From Roseibium algicola (GTDB lineage Bacteria > Pseudomonadota > Alphaproteobacteria > Rhizobiales > Stappiaceae): DNA of 64,000 nucleotides. The translations under genes were made by a program, and so were the position numbers. This document shows, piece by piece, positions 36,705 through 45,179 of this stretch (position 1 is its first letter; each line of letters starts with the position of its first letter). Where the stretch lies: the NCBI RefSeq assembly GCF_001999245.1, contig NZ_CP019630.1, forward strand, positions 620,001 to 684,000, in the 5' to 3' direction. The notes under the pieces are model-generated. The model worked only from the letters and a program-made list of their open reading frames with translations. It did not search any database and was not told the origin of the DNA.

Positions 36705-37646
36705 ATGTATTCTGATCTGGAACTTCGCCTTCAGGAGGCGGCTGTTGTCTTCAACGGTATTGAAATTCTGGCGCTGGTCTTTCTTCTTGTTTTGGCTTCC
36801 GAAACCGTGTGGGACCGGTTTACCGGCTACCGTCAATCGCTATCGGAAACCGGCGCAAATCTGATTATCGGTCTTGTCTACGGTCTGTTGGAACGAACCG
36901 CATACGGGCTGATCGTCGTGATTGCCGTTTTCCTTGCAGAACCGTTCGCGCTTTGGGACCTGCCCATGAACGGCTTGACATGGGTGCTTGCGATCGTGGT
37001 CGCTGATCTGACGTACTACTGGATGCATCGCTGCGAGCACCGGGTACGGTTATTCTGGACCTATCACAGCGTTCATCATTCCTCGCCTGAGTTCAACTTC
37101 ACGACGGCTCTGCGTCTGGCCTGGACCGAAGCGCTGTTCGAATGGATGTTTTTCATTCCCATGGTGATTGTCGGCTTCGACCCTGTGCAGGTGATCGCAG
37201 GCCTTGCCGTTGTGGTGGCCTATCAATCGTGGATCCATACCGAAAAGGTCAGACGGCTCGGGTGGCTTGAAAGCATTCTGAACACACCGTCGCATCATCG
37301 CGTGCACCACGGCAGCAATCCGGAGTATCTCGACAAGAACTATGGCGGCATCCTGATCGTCTGGGACCGGCTCTTTGGAACCTACACACCCGAGCGTACC
37401 AAGGTTGTCTATGGGATCACCGATCCGCTCAACACATCCAATCCGATCACCATCAACTTTCGAGACTTCATTCGTCTTGGCACAGATGCACTCAATGCCC
37501 CTTCCCTCGCCCAGGCTCTGAAGATGCTCATGAAACCTCCCGGCTGGACACCGACGCGCGATACGGCTCTTCCCGCGGACCAGTCCGACACTCAAATGCA
37601 GTCGCCTGCTGGTTCCAGCCAAGGGGAACACCACGATGAACATTGA
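36705..37646 (+). CDS. Sterol desaturase/fatty acid hydroxylase family protein
   Basis: A 313-residue inner-membrane di-iron oxygenase. Four hydrophobic helices alternate with the conserved His clusters HRCEH and HSVHH (near residues 108-125) and HTEKVRR and HRVHH (near 180-205), which bind the diiron centre. Members hydroxylate or desaturate lipid chains or sterol-like terpenoids. It is first in a two-gene unit with the hydrolase (11-bp overlap), under the TetR palindrome. Confidence 0.88.
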   Translation: MYSDLELRLQEAAVVFNGIEILALVFLLVLASETVWDRFTGYRQSLSETGANLIIGLVYGLLERTAYGLIVVIAVFLAEPFALWDLPMNGLTWVLAIVVADLTYYWMHRCEHRVRLFWTYHSVHHSSPEFNFTTALRLAWTEALFEWMFFIPMVIVGFDPVQVIAGLAVVVAYQSWIHTEKVRRLGWLESILNTPSHHRVHHGSNPEYLDKNYGGILIVWDRLFGTYTPERTKVVYGITDPLNTSNPITINFRDFIRLGTDALNAPSLAQALKMLMKPPGWTPTRDTALPADQSDTQMQSPAGSSQGEHHDEH

Positions 37647-38688
37647 TCTGCTTCTGGCGACTTTTGCCGGCTATCTGGCGGTCTTCGGACTGAGCGACCG
37701 GCCACAGGACCCGAAGGTCCGCGACTACCCCATTGAAACCATCCAGATCAGAACTGCGTCCGGCACCGCCGTTCTGGATGCCGAGCTGACCTTGCCAAAA
37801 GGGAGGGGGCGCGTTCCTGCGGTGGTACTCATCACCGGTTCCGGCCCACAGGACAAGAATGAAGAAATTGCGGGCCACAAACCTTTTCTCGTGCTTTCAG
37901 ATCACCTGACGAAATCCGGCTATGCCGTGCTGCGTTACGACGACCGCGGCGTGGGCCGGAGCACGGGAGACTTTGCGACAGCAACCCCGCAGGATCTCGC
38001 GAGCGACGCAGCCGCCGCGCTTGCCTATGTGAAGTCTCATCCGCGTGTTCTTTCCGAAAAAACCGGATACATCGGCCACTCGGAAGGCGGCTATCTCGCG
38101 CCGATCGCGCAGCAGATCGAACCGGCCGCCTTTCATGTTTATCTTGCAGGCCCTGCCCTGCCGCTTGTTCCCGATGTCATGCGCACTCAGGTTCAGGATA
38201 TCGGGCGTGCGGAAGGCCTGTCCGATGAAGTCATTGCCGGACAGAGCCGCGCGGTGAATGAGATCAGCTCCGCTCTTTTGAAATCCGGAACACCGGCAGA
38301 ATTACGCGAGGACATCACGAAGGCCTTGAAGAACTCGGGGGCGAGCGGTTCCCAGATCAGGCAAAACCTGGCTGTCTGGGCGACGCCCTGGGCTTCCGCC
38401 TACGCGCGGCACGATCCGGTTGCGCAGCTGGCAGGCCTGACCATTCCGGTGCTGGCACTTTTCGGTGAGCACGACTTGCAGGTCTCCGCCAGGGAGAATT
38501 CACCTGTCATGCGAAGGGCCCTCACCCACCCGCTCTCGGATGTCAGAACGCTGCCTGGCCTCAATCACCTGTTCCAACCAACGCGAACCGGACGTATCAA
38601 CGAGTATATCCGGATAGCAACGACCATCGATTCTACCGCATTGCAGGCGATTGCGACATGGCTCGATATGATCGTGCAGGTGCCATAA
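37636..38688 (+). CDS. Alpha/beta hydrolase, partner of the sterol desaturase
   Basis: A 350-residue hydrolase of the dienelactone/acetyl-xylan-esterase type. Motifs include the oxyanion-hole ITGSGPQDKNE, RYDDRGVGRSTG, the nucleophile elbow GHSEGG (Ser near residue 151) and a terminal LPGLNHLF with the catalytic His. A short hydrophobic start (LLLATFAGYLAVFGL) may be an anchor or a signal peptide. ATG 37636 follows AAGGGG and overlaps the desaturase gene by 11 bp, so expression is coupled. It may cleave an ester of the desaturase product. Confidence 0.85.
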   Translation: MNIDLLLATFAGYLAVFGLSDRPQDPKVRDYPIETIQIRTASGTAVLDAELTLPKGRGRVPAVVLITGSGPQDKNEEIAGHKPFLVLSDHLTKSGYAVLRYDDRGVGRSTGDFATATPQDLASDAAAALAYVKSHPRVLSEKTGYIGHSEGGYLAPIAQQIEPAAFHVYLAGPALPLVPDVMRTQVQDIGRAEGLSDEVIAGQSRAVNEISSALLKSGTPAELREDITKALKNSGASGSQIRQNLAVWATPWASAYARHDPVAQLAGLTIPVLALFGEHDLQVSARENSPVMRRALTHPLSDVRTLPGLNHLFQPTRTGRINEYIRIATTIDSTALQAIATWLDMIVQVP

Positions 38689-38726
38689 GCCCGCGGGAAC
38701 GGTACCCTGCTCCAGCGACCAGGCCG

Positions 38727-39428
38727 TCACCCCCCGGTGTTGCCGTAGTTTTCCGCCTCCATGCCCCGATAGAAATCCTTCAGCGTCTTGCCGGGTTCCG
38801 GATCAAACCGGTCTCCCGTCTCCCGCATCTCGGAAATCCGGTCCAGACGGAACATACGGAAGTCCTGGCGCAATTCGCACCAGGCAACCAGTGTCCAGAC
38901 CTTGCCCCAGAACCACAGACCGAGAGGGCGGATCGTACGATCGGTCGGCTCCCCCTTGCTGTCGCAATACGCCACGAACAAGCGCCTGCGGCCATCGGCA
39001 GCCGCTTCCAGAAAATCGATATGAGCCCGGATTTGCGGTGTCATCTCTGGCGCGAACGCGTGGATCTCGACTTCGTTCTGACGCACCCGCATCTTTTCCG
39101 GCAGGACGGCGTCGATCTTGATCATCGCCTCTTCGGCGGCCCGGGCCATGGCAGCCCCGCCCCAGGCACGGATCAGACGCGCACCGGCGAGTAGAGCGAC
39201 AATTTCATCCCGAGTGAACATGAGTGGTGGCAGTTCATAGCCATCCCGCATGATGTAGCCGACACCAGCTGCACCTTCGATCGGCACGCCGGATGCCTGC
39301 AAGTCGGCAACATCGCGATAGATGGTGCGTTCGGATACTTCCAGCCATTCGGACAGCTGACGTGCCCGCACGAGCCGGCCGCCGCGCAGATATTGCACGA
39401 TCTGGAAAAGGCGGTCGGCGCGTCTCAT
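38727..39428 (-). CDS. WYL-domain (YafY-type) transcriptional regulator
   Basis: A 233-residue regulator. The N-terminal HTH_11 (RADRLFQIVQYLRGGRLVRARQLSEWLEVSERTIYRDV) sits before a WYL domain (RTIRPLGLWFWGKVWTLVAWCEL) that senses small ligands. The chosen ATG 39428 has an AAGGAG site; the frame extends to 39455. It lies 42 bp behind the VOC gene on the same strand, and a perfect palindrome precedes the VOC gene, so the pair is probably autoregulated. Confidence 0.88.
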   Translation of the reverse strand: MRRADRLFQIVQYLRGGRLVRARQLSEWLEVSERTIYRDVADLQASGVPIEGAAGVGYIMRDGYELPPLMFTRDEIVALLAGARLIRAWGGAAMARAAEEAMIKIDAVLPEKMRVRQNEVEIHAFAPEMTPQIRAHIDFLEAAADGRRRLFVAYCDSKGEPTDRTIRPLGLWFWGKVWTLVAWCELRQDFRMFRLDRISEMRETGDRFDPEPGKTLKDFYRGMEAENYGNTGG

Positions 39429-39470
39429 GATGCCGGCTCCTTGCGAAGCCGACATCCTGTCAGTCTCAAA

Positions 39471-39845
39471 TCAGCGTGCGAACATGCCGATGGAATTTCC
39501 GTCCGGGTCGATGCCATAGGCAAAGCGCCCCGCCGGAATGGCAGCCGGATCGGAAATGATCTCTCCCCCCTTGGCAGCGAACCGTTCCATCGTTTCTTCC
39601 AGGGTGTCCGGGCAGGCGAGATGAATGGTTGGTCCGGTTCCGTTCTGCGCGGGTTTTCCCGGGTAAAGGTGACCTGCAATCCCACCCTGCTCCTTGGTCG
39701 GAAAGATTGCGATCTCATTTGGTCCCATGTCGATGACACGTCTAAGCTCCGTTTTGAAAACGTCGTTATAAAAGCTGACCGCCTTGTCCAGATCGGAGAC
39801 GGGTATCTCCATCCAGACGTTGAAGTGATCGGGTGCAAAAGTCAT
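39471..39845 (-). CDS. VOC-family (glyoxalase/bleomycin-resistance-like) protein
   Basis: A 124-residue VOC protein of one paired beta-alpha-beta repeat (VWMEIPVSDLDKAVSFY; IHLACPDTLEETMERF; FAYGIDPDGNSIGMF). The metal ligands are not all obvious, so it may bind rather than turn over a ligand. It is first in an operon with the WYL regulator, whose gene follows. ATG 39845. Confidence 0.85.
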   Translation of the reverse strand: MTFAPDHFNVWMEIPVSDLDKAVSFYNDVFKTELRRVIDMGPNEIAIFPTKEQGGIAGHLYPGKPAQNGTGPTIHLACPDTLEETMERFAAKGGEIISDPAAIPAGRFAYGIDPDGNSIGMFAR

Positions 39846-39889
39846 GGAAAGTCTCCTCAGGCGCTGTGATGAGGATCACCTTATCAAAC

Positions 39890-39917
39890 CTCTCCTGACA
39901 GCATTCTGTCAGGAGAG
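39890..39917. promoter_or_regulatory. Perfect 12+12-bp palindrome upstream of the VOC-WYL operon
   Basis: CTCTCCTGACAG (39890-39901) and CTGTCAGGAGAG (39906-39917) flank a 4-nt loop. It lies 44 bp upstream of the VOC ATG, near the expected -35 region. It is probably the operator of the WYL regulator; a role as a terminator is unlikely because there is no gene to terminate. Confidence 0.7.
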
Positions 39918-40084
39918 AGTGACAAACATATATGACGCAAGGGCAAGTAAACACCTGCAAATTTCGTCTCACAGATGAATTCGGAAAAGAGGCTGATGAC
40001 AATTTGCCGGTACCGCGCCGTCACAGCTAAACTGCATGGGCCGGGACGCAGACCAAGGCGGTGCGACAACCGGAAGGAGAGATC

Positions 40085-41326
40085 ATGAAACGCTGGCAGA
40101 TGATCCTTTTCAGCCTCTTGCTTCTGCTGACAAACTTCACGCCTGCCTTCGCGCATTTTTCGGAAGGTACCAAGGTGCGCACGCTTCTGGTCTCCCGTGA
40201 AGGTGACACGCTGACTGTTTATGTGCGGGTGCCCGCTCCGCTTGTCTTCTCGGATCTCGTCGGTCGCTCGCAGGTCGAACAGGTACCACTGGTCTCGCCG
40301 TTTCTTCGCCTGGAACAAACCCCTGACAGTGAGCGCTACCGGGTTGATCTCGGCGCGATCGACAGCAATCGATCTGCCTTTGAAGACCGGTTGCGCAACG
40401 CCCTCGTCTTTTCGCAGGCGGGCCTTGCCCTGCCGGTGGAGATCATCGGGTTTACGATTCACGCCAGTCGACCTGATCAGGACATCGACACAGCTGTTGC
40501 CGCCCAATCCGCATTGAGCGAAGCTTTCCCGAATGAAGACCCGCTCTTTGGTACGGCAGTCATCGACTACGCGCTCAGGCTGGAAAGCAGCGATCCGACC
40601 GGTGTCCTTCAAGTGCAGTCGGGGTACGCCCCCCTGATCCCGGGGCCCGGCATAGCCATCGACAATCATCTGGTCGATGCCCGCATCACCCCTCCGGTTT
40701 CGACCACCGCTCCCGGGCAACTGGAAGAACCTGAGCGGTTCGACGGATCCCGGCTCAGCACGTTTATGCATTTCATCCACCAGGGCACCCTGCATATTCT
40801 GGAAGGCCTTGATCACGTCTTTCTGGTGATTGCGCTGGCTCTGGGCGTCGGGGCAACGCGGAGACTGATTTACCTCGTCACCGCCTTCACGATCGGGCAC
40901 TCAGTCACGCTGATTGCCACCTTCCTCGGGGCAACACCTTCCTGGCCATGGTTCATCCCGTTGGTGGAGACGGCCATTGCCGCTTCCGTTCTTTATGCGG
41001 CCATCGCGGCAATGGTCCGGAAGTCGGGCTCGGTGATCGTCTTCGCCGCGATCGGCCTGTTGCACGGCCTCGGCTTTTCCTTCGTTCTTGCGGACATACT
41101 CGGCCGGGGCGCACCGGATCTCATACCCGCGCTGCTGGCATTCAACATCGGCATCGAATTTGGCCAGCTGATCATTCTCGCCGTAACGCTCTCCATCGTC
41201 CTGCTTCTGCGAAAGACAGCTGAACCCGCCCTGCAACCCTTGCGGCTCGGCGCGCTGTCGGGGATTGCGATCCTGTCGGCCTGGTGGGTCATCGAGCGCC
41301 TGCCCGGATTGCTGATTTCGGCCTGA
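40085..41326 (+). CDS. HupE/UreJ-family membrane protein
   Basis: A 413-residue envelope protein. A signal peptide (SLLLLLTNFTPAFAH) precedes an extracytoplasmic domain of about 220 residues. The C-terminal region holds six to seven helices with HQGTLHILEGLDHVFLV, the His pattern of HupE/UreJ_2 proteins, which are linked to nickel or other metal transport. ATG 40085 has an AGGAGAG ribosome site. It diverges from the VOC operon across 239 bp that contains the palindrome at 39890. No hydrogenase or urease gene is nearby, so the metal and role are open. Confidence 0.8.
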   Translation: MKRWQMILFSLLLLLTNFTPAFAHFSEGTKVRTLLVSREGDTLTVYVRVPAPLVFSDLVGRSQVEQVPLVSPFLRLEQTPDSERYRVDLGAIDSNRSAFEDRLRNALVFSQAGLALPVEIIGFTIHASRPDQDIDTAVAAQSALSEAFPNEDPLFGTAVIDYALRLESSDPTGVLQVQSGYAPLIPGPGIAIDNHLVDARITPPVSTTAPGQLEEPERFDGSRLSTFMHFIHQGTLHILEGLDHVFLVIALALGVGATRRLIYLVTAFTIGHSVTLIATFLGATPSWPWFIPLVETAIAASVLYAAIAAMVRKSGSVIVFAAIGLLHGLGFSFVLADILGRGAPDLIPALLAFNIGIEFGQLIILAVTLSIVLLLRKTAEPALQPLRLGALSGIAILSAWWVIERLPGLLISA

Positions 41327-41480
41327 CTTGAGGGCGCCTCATGGCCATTTCAGGCAAAAAACACCCTAAAAAGACATAAAAAGCCGATTAATCTGCCGGG
41401 TTAAGCGCCGTTAATTCTAACAATTGACTTGTTCTTAATCCCGACTGTGCAACTTGGGCGGAATAATAATTGGCAATGAA

Positions 41481-43118
41481 ATGGCTCGTCACGGTACCTC
41501 GCCCAATACCCGACCACTATTAAAAGGCTCTCTTGCAGGCCTCGCGACGGTTGCCGTCATGTTGCTTATAGCCTGGGTCGGTGTCGCCTATGACGGGCAA
41601 AGCGAACTGCAGAAACAGACGGCAGACCTTCTTGGCATCTGGCAGTCCAACATAGACCGTGGAAACAAGCTCTACGGAGCGCTGGAAAGACTTCCCGAAG
41701 ACGATTGCAGCGACGCGCATTTGAAAACGCTGAACACGCTCGTCTACAACGACAATCACATTACCAATATCTGGTTTTTTCCGGACGGCGACACGAACGC
41801 CGCCTGCTCTTCGAGCTTCGGGCGTTTCGAACCTGCCCACAATTTCGGCCCGCCTGAAAAGGCTCAACTGTTCCGCGATGGCAGGGAGACCTGGTACAGG
41901 GTGCCCTTCGACAAGGCCGAGGGTGTCGACAGCGTTACAGTGATCAAGAAGGGCCGCTACGGCGTTTCATTCTACCAGACCGGCAACCTGGCAACGGCCG
42001 CCGACGACATGTTCTATGTGTCGAGTGTTGAAGACCCTTACACGGTTCTGTTCCACGCCAATGGAAACGCGGGTCTTTTGAAGCAATACCGCGACAACTA
42101 CGGCCCGATGTTCGGCAACGTCTATGCACAGGCCTGCGGCGAAGGCGATGTCAGGCTGTGTTACCTGACCATGATCCCTGCCAGCCGGATCGTTCAGCAA
42201 AATATCGGCCTGCTCGCGATTTTTGCGGTCTTCGGCATCGTCACCGGCGGGCTCGTTTTCCTGAGGGTGAAACGGATCGTGCGTGACCGCCATAGCCCGG
42301 CCGGACGGATCCGTCACGCGATCGCCAACGGCGGCAAAGGTTTCGAGCCGCACTACCAGCCCATCTTGTCGCTCGACACGATGAAATGCGAAGGCTGTGA
42401 GGTTCTGGCCCGGTTCGAAGATGCCCAGGGCAAGCTTTTCCCGGATGAATTCGTGAACATAATCCAGCAGGAGAACCTGACCTGGGAGTTTACCGAGATC
42501 ATCATAGCCAAGGCACTGCGCGACCTGAAACCGCTGCTTGCGGGACGGCCGGGTTTCAAGGTGTCCGTCAATTTCTTCCAGGCGGATCTGGAAGACGAAC
42601 AGATCCAGTCCGTTATTCAGTCGCCGGTTTTTGCGATGGCGACGGAAGCCGGTCTTTCCCTTTGCTGCGAGATCCTGGAAACCGGGATCCGGTCCGGTAC
42701 CAGCATTGCAAAATCGCTGGAATACCTGCGCAGCATCGGCTGCCTGATCGCAATTGACGACTTCGGCACCGGCTATTCCAACCTTGCCCAGATCAAGGCG
42801 CTCAAGCCCGATCTGGTGAAGATCGACAAGATGTTCGTCGATGATCTCGGTAGCACCACCGATACGGCCCGCGGCGCCTTTGTTCAGGCGATCCTCGGCA
42901 TTGCTTCGGCACATGGCATGAAAGTCTGTGCGGAGGGTGTCGAGACGATGGACCAGCTCGCGTCCCTCAGGAACCGAGATGTGGACTACGCCCAGGGCTA
43001 TTTCTTTGCCAAACCGATGCCCATCCGGGACTTCTCCCTCTACCTTCTGGAACAGACCTTGAAGGAAAAGATGCCGACGAGCGGACGCTTGGCAAAGCTC
43101 AAGCCTGTCAGCGGCTGA
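41481..43118 (+). CDS. EAL-domain c-di-GMP phosphodiesterase with CSS-type sensor
   Basis: A 545-residue inner-membrane protein. Helices near the N-terminus and about residue 245 flank an extracytoplasmic sensor with Cys-rich CSS-type motifs (DDCSDAH; NAACSSSFG; LCYLTM), as in PdeB/PdeC redox sensors. The cytoplasmic EAL domain keeps all catalytic residues seen in active enzymes: EVLARF (variant of EAL), VSVNFF, EILETG, IDDFGTGYS, K in LVKIDK, EGVET and DYAQGYFF. It should cleave cyclic-di-GMP in response to periplasmic thiol state. TTG 41454 is possible, but ATG 41481 is preferred. Confidence 0.85.
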   Translation: MARHGTSPNTRPLLKGSLAGLATVAVMLLIAWVGVAYDGQSELQKQTADLLGIWQSNIDRGNKLYGALERLPEDDCSDAHLKTLNTLVYNDNHITNIWFFPDGDTNAACSSSFGRFEPAHNFGPPEKAQLFRDGRETWYRVPFDKAEGVDSVTVIKKGRYGVSFYQTGNLATAADDMFYVSSVEDPYTVLFHANGNAGLLKQYRDNYGPMFGNVYAQACGEGDVRLCYLTMIPASRIVQQNIGLLAIFAVFGIVTGGLVFLRVKRIVRDRHSPAGRIRHAIANGGKGFEPHYQPILSLDTMKCEGCEVLARFEDAQGKLFPDEFVNIIQQENLTWEFTEIIIAKALRDLKPLLAGRPGFKVSVNFFQADLEDEQIQSVIQSPVFAMATEAGLSLCCEILETGIRSGTSIAKSLEYLRSIGCLIAIDDFGTGYSNLAQIKALKPDLVKIDKMFVDDLGSTTDTARGAFVQAILGIASAHGMKVCAEGVETMDQLASLRNRDVDYAQGYFFAKPMPIRDFSLYLLEQTLKEKMPTSGRLAKLKPVSG

Positions 43119-43285
43119 CACCCGTTCCAGCGCCGATCGCCTGCTTTTCCAGGCTTCCAGCCTCGCGCGTGCGCGCAAACCGGCGCCACCACAAAAACTC
43201 CGATGCAATTTCGAGCACGATTGATCTGTCTCAAGGTGAATTGAACAGGTTGGCGGCACCTTGTGGTTCTTACAAGGAGGCAAGA

Positions 43286-43540
43286 ATGAGCCACGTGCCA
43301 CACGAGTTACATGAAGAATTTCCGGAAGCCGCAGACACTTTGCATGCGTTGAAAACAAGTGATGCCCATTTCGCCCGGCTGGCGGATGAATATCACACCG
43401 TCAATCGCGAAGTGCACCGCATCGAGACAGATGTGGAACCGGCATCCGACGATGTCCTGGAAGACCTGAAAAAGAAGAGACTAAATCTGAAAGACCAGAT
43501 TGCTGCCATCCTGGCGGCAACGGCTAACACCGTGTCCTGA
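43286..43540 (+). CDS. YdcH-like (DUF465) small protein
   Basis: An 84-residue soluble protein. A helical hairpin covers most of it: PHELHEEFPEAADTLHALK and YHTVNREVHRIE, then LEDLKKKRLNLKDQI, as in the DUF465/YdcH family of short coiled-coil proteins. ATG 43286 has a clear AAGGAGG ribosome site; the frame upstream is not coding. Function unknown. A GC-rich hairpin follows the gene. Confidence 0.85.
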   Translation: MSHVPHELHEEFPEAADTLHALKTSDAHFARLADEYHTVNREVHRIETDVEPASDDVLEDLKKKRLNLKDQIAAILAATANTVS

Positions 43541-43567
43541 GCCCCTCCTTTTCAGGCCGGTGTTAAA

Positions 43568-43598
43568 GCCCGCGCCGTCCCCGTCCGACGGCGCGGGC
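43568..43598 (+). terminator. GC-rich hairpin downstream of the YdcH-like gene
   Basis: GCCCGCGCCGT (43568-43578) and ACGGCGCGGGC (43588-43598) form an 11-bp perfect stem with a 9-nt loop 28 bases after the stop. The lack of a U-tract makes it a weak intrinsic terminator; Rho could still act here. Confidence 0.4.
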
Positions 43599-43710
43599 CA
43601 CCACATGCAGCTCTCCAGGACAAGGTCCTGGCCCACCAGGAGCGCAGTGGAGCACATTTCCGGTTTTGGCGACCTTGTCGCCCACACGGTCAGCATACCG
43701 ACAAAGAGTT

Positions 43711-43870
43711 GAAAAAAGAAGGCGCCGCAGCTTTTCGTAAAAGCCCGGCGCCAGTCTGGGGAGGAACGACCCTCATCGTTCACCCTACGATGTGGGTCTT
43801 CCCGCAAATAGTTGCAAGGCAAGCCTGTGTGAGGCTTGCGTGATCCAGGACCAGCGCTCCCCGACACAGC
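43711..43870 (-). ncRNA. Candidate structured small RNA with its own terminator
   Basis: The minus strand of this gap has a hairpin (GGCGCC with inner GCTTTT/AAAAGC, 43721-43752) followed directly by TTCTTTTTTC, a textbook intrinsic terminator. No minus-strand gene lies before it. Upstream in the transcript are a stem GACCC(A)CATCGT/ACGATG(A)GGGTC (43768-43798, A-A mismatch), a perfect 8-bp hairpin GCAAGCCT/AGGCTTGC (43819-43839), and a closing stem GGGGAG/CTCCCC (43857-43862 with 43758-43763). Together they give a compact structure of about 155 nt. The 5' end is not defined. Resemblance to a known RNA class (for example 6S) could not be settled by eye. Confidence 0.5.
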
Positions 43871-43925
43871 TTGACCCACACGCGGGGCTGTTATCTTCTG
43901 GGGCGAGTTCATTTCGGATCAGACC

Positions 43926-44366
43926 ATGACCCTTGTTCGCCTCTGCCTGCTTCTGCCCCTCTTGTTCTCGTCCACAGCATTTGCCGCCGATCATTGCATC
44001 GATGTTCAGGCGAAACGCGGCTGGCAGCAACTGTCCCTGCCCGGCGGCAAGATCACCGGCGTGCAGTATTCCGGCGGCTGGAGCGTGATTGCCGGCATGT
44101 ACAAGGCCGTCGGCCCGCGTGGCTACACGGGCGAAGACGCGCGACGGCTAGGCCCGCTCCACGGCTACAAGTTTGACCAATCCTACGCTTTCGGCGAGAT
44201 GCTTGTGCGAGATCAGGCGGGCCGCATTGTGCCGTTCGCGGAGTTTGCCGCGCTCGCCGTCAACTCGCGCGATCCGGCCGGTGTCTATGCCTTCCGCATC
44301 AACGACAAGGATGTCGCGCTGCCGGACAATGCCGGTTCCATTCGCGTCTGTATTTCAATGCGCTGA
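43926..44366 (+). CDS. Small exported protein, possibly lectin-like
   Basis: A 146-residue exported protein. The signal peptide is LVRLCLLLPLLFSSTAFAA, cut before DHC. The mature part shows a repeat of beta-strand patterns: WQQLSLPGGKITGVQYSGGWSVI, GPRGYTGEDARRLGPLHGYK and FGEMLVRDQAGRI, ending NAGSIRVCIS. This pattern of Gly-rich strands and loops resembles PA-IL/LecA-like galactose-binding sandwiches, but I regard it as weak evidence. Two cysteines (near residues 24 and 143) may form a disulfide. No family is certain. Confidence 0.6.
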   Translation: MTLVRLCLLLPLLFSSTAFAADHCIDVQAKRGWQQLSLPGGKITGVQYSGGWSVIAGMYKAVGPRGYTGEDARRLGPLHGYKFDQSYAFGEMLVRDQAGRIVPFAEFAALAVNSRDPAGVYAFRINDKDVALPDNAGSIRVCISMR

Positions 44367-44419
44367 CCTTCTCAACAGGCACGCCTCCCCTTCCCCTGCC
44401 CTGAACGGATCTCCCCCCC

Positions 44420-45172
44420 ATGACCCAGAAAACCATCCTCATCACCGGTGCTGCCCGGGGCATCGGCCTTGCGACGGCAAAGCTCATGCTGAGCCGCGGC
44501 TGGCAAGTTGCCATGCTTGACCGGGATGTCGACGAACTCGCGATTGCGTCCGAAGGTCTGGCAGGTGCCGTTCCGTTTATCTGTGACGTTTCCATCGCAG
44601 AGCAGGTCGAGGCAACCATCCCTGCCATCTTGCAGAAATTCGGTCAGCTGGATGCCGTCGTGAACAATGCCGGCGTTGCCGAATTCGGCCCGATAGAGGA
44701 GACGGATTTTGCCATGTGGCGGCGGGTCATGGAGACCAATCTCGACGGCGTGTTTCTGGTTTCTCAAGCTGTCGTTCCCGCCTTGAAGAAAACCCGTGGC
44801 GCCATCGTCAACATCGCCTCCATTTCCGGCCTGCGCGCGTCAACGTTGCGGGTTGCCTACGGAACCTCCAAGGCCGCCGTCATCCAGCTCACCAAGCAAC
44901 AGGCAGCTGAACTTGGCGAATACGGCATTCGCGCCAACTGTGTCTGCCCGGGTCCCGTGCGCACCAAGCTGGCGATGGCAGTGCACAGCCAGGACATCAT
45001 CGATGCCTATCACGACGCGATCCCGCTCAACCGCTATGGCTCGGAAACGGAAATTGGCGAAGTAATCGCCTTTCTATGCTCCGAGCAGGCGAGTTACGTC
45101 ACCGGGCAGGTGATTGCTTCCGATGGTGGTTTTGAAAGCACCGGGGTTGGCCTTCCGGCACTTCGCAAGTAA
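44420..45172 (+). CDS. Short-chain dehydrogenase/reductase (SDR)
   Basis: A 250-residue classical SDR. The NAD(P) loop is GAARGIGLA (near residues 11-19), the NNAG motif is VVNNAGVAEF, and the catalytic triad is Ser-Tyr-Lys in ISGLRASTLRVAYGTSKAA. An acidic Asp at the end of the second strand (LDRDVDE) favours NAD. It ends with the usual VTGQVIASDGG. Substrate unknown; probably an alcohol or keto compound. The gene starts 53 bp after the small exported protein. Confidence 0.9.
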   Translation: MTQKTILITGAARGIGLATAKLMLSRGWQVAMLDRDVDELAIASEGLAGAVPFICDVSIAEQVEATIPAILQKFGQLDAVVNNAGVAEFGPIEETDFAMWRRVMETNLDGVFLVSQAVVPALKKTRGAIVNIASISGLRASTLRVAYGTSKAAVIQLTKQQAAELGEYGIRANCVCPGPVRTKLAMAVHSQDIIDAYHDAIPLNRYGSETEIGEVIAFLCSEQASYVTGQVIASDGGFESTGVGLPALRK

Positions 45173-45179
45173 GTGAGCG

